From Rhodospirillaceae bacterium (GTDB lineage: Bacteria; Pseudomonadota; Alphaproteobacteria; Rhodospirillales; Rhodospirillaceae), in contig CANJSF010000008.1 of NCBI GenBank assembly GCA_947476925.1, positions 1 through 64,000 on the forward strand: a stretch of 64,000 bases of DNA, written 5' to 3'. This document shows positions 63,460 through 64,000 of the stretch, in pieces. The position numbers and the translations under genes are program-made. Within the stretch, counting starts at the first letter, position 1. Every line of letters begins with the position of its first letter. The notes under the pieces were generated by a model. That model had not been told where the DNA came from. It did no database searches and saw only the letters and a list, made by a program, of their open reading frames with translations.

Positions 63460-63478
63460 TCATGCCTTATCTGCATGA
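63460..63478. promoter_or_regulatory. LysR-box-like palindrome upstream of truncated LysR gene
   Basis: TCATGC-CTTATCT-GCATGA: exact 6-bp arms, 7-base centre, containing T-N11-A. It ends 9 bases before the LysR ATG. Two more TCATGC copies lie at 63429-63434 and 63439-63444. This is a plausible auto-regulatory and divergent operator region. Confidence 0.45.
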
Positions 63479-63487
63479 GATGTTGAG

Positions 63488-64000
63488 ATGGATATCGAGC
63501 ATTTACGTCATTTTTTGAGTGTGACCAGGCGCGGGTCAATCGGTCAGGCATGTCGAGACCTGAACATGACCCAGCCCGCCCTGACGCGCAGCCTTCAACG
63601 GCTTGAAGCTGAAATTGGCGGCAAACTGCTGGAACGCAGCCCGCGCGGCGTTGTGCTGACAGCCTATGGCGAAACCTACCTGCCCTACGCCAAAGCCATT
63701 GTGAACGAAGCCGCCAGAGCATCTCAGGAGCTAAAAGCCTTTCGCGGTCTCGAGAAAGCCCGCGTTCGGGTGGGGATTTCGCCCAATTTTGTCTCCTACC
63801 TGGTGCCCGAAGCGGTGCAACGACTGTTTGCGATTTACCCCGGCGTGACCGTGAGTTTGGTCTCGGAAACCTATGAGAACTTGAATCGGATGCTGCGCGG
63901 CTACGAGCTCGACATTGTCTTCTCGCAGTTTCTCGACAACCCGGCGAATTTGGAAGTGGCCCCCGGCGAACATATTCGCCGCGAGACGTTGTTTGATAGT
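63488..64000 (+). CDS. LysR-family transcriptional regulator (3' truncated by window end)
   Basis: 171 codons are present and remain open at the window end. MDIEHLRHFLSVTRRGSIGQ and LNMTQPALTRSLQRLEAEIG (residues about 1-45) form the winged helix-turn-helix. The effector domain starts near residue 90 with RVRVGISPNFVSYLVPEA and matches the LysR substrate-binding fold. It is divergent from the coiled-coil/methyltransferase pair, the usual LysR arrangement with target genes. The effector is unknown. Confidence 0.9.
   Translation, partial: MDIEHLRHFLSVTRRGSIGQACRDLNMTQPALTRSLQRLEAEIGGKLLERSPRGVVLTAYGETYLPYAKAIVNEAARASQELKAFRGLEKARVRVGISPNFVSYLVPEAVQRLFAIYPGVTVSLVSETYENLNRMLRGYELDIVFSQFLDNPANLEVAPGEHIRRETLFDS

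Overview
The window looks like a chromosomal core region of an alphaproteobacterium. Evidence is the roughly 1620-residue NAD-specific glutamate dehydrogenase, the gene strings mutS-(small membrane protein)-glnD-murJ-trpS, dnaK-dnaJ-dapB-nth, divergent hrcA-grpE // rph-rdgB, thioredoxin/YbbN-LON-Trm112, a bactofilin, and a TIGR02186 protein coupled to a TauE/SafE exporter. The order or genus cannot be fixed from the sequence alone. No insertion sequence, prophage, integrase or CRISPR array was seen. No gene-free stretch exceeds about 220 bases.

Layout. 1-5.5 kb: tRNA-Thr(CGT), a UbiH-type hydroxylase, a four-gene minus-strand housekeeping operon, tRNA-Gly(GCC) and a Tat-exported M24 peptidase-like protein. 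5.7-12.6 kb: the large glutamate dehydrogenase converging on a TPR/GT41 (O-GlcNAc transferase-like) protein. 12.6-24.7 kb: an envelope sugar region with MsbA, a DegT aminotransferase plus Gfo/Idh/MocA oxidoreductase (best read as the GnnB/GnnA pair for diamino-sugar lipid A), an MFS transporter, purH, an esterase, a WbpM-type nucleotide-sugar dehydratase, and gmd-fcl for GDP-L-fucose. 24.8-29.8 kb: a plus-strand run of TauE/SafE, TIGR02186, universal stress protein, Nfu iron-sulfur scaffold, a Bax-like glucosaminidase, a DUF4287 protein and a RutE-like reductase. 29.8-31.7 kb: DoxX, a DUF2282 bufferin-type metallophore precursor and a LysR regulator. 31.8-40.5 kb: trpS, murJ, glnD, a small membrane protein and mutS. 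40.7-49.6 kb: a PhoR-like kinase, AmpG, Ohr, TypA, a PfkB kinase, a bactofilin, nth and dapB. 49.7-57.4 kb: dnaJ and dnaK, then AlkB, a broken GNAT gene, an ASCH protein and a sorbosone dehydrogenase-like protein, then grpE and hrcA. 57.6-64 kb: rph, rdgB, an opposite-strand TauE/bicupin pair, hemW, a methyltransferase, a coiled-coil protein and a truncated LysR gene.

The most interesting element is at 29.8-30.9 kb. A DUF2282 (BufA1/GigP) precursor peptide with a signal sequence and four cysteines lies next to a DoxX gene. The modifying enzyme (DUF692, MNIO family) and its DUF2063 partner, which normally sit between them, are missing. A LysR gene lies just upstream, and a perfect palindrome of the LysR-operator type lies in front of the precursor. 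Other points of note are the probable GnnA/GnnB pair beside msbA, a GNAT gene with its middle deleted (53757-53944), a good alphaproteobacterial heat-shock promoter in front of dnaK, and several convergent gene pairs whose 3' ends overlap, two of them by 38 bp.
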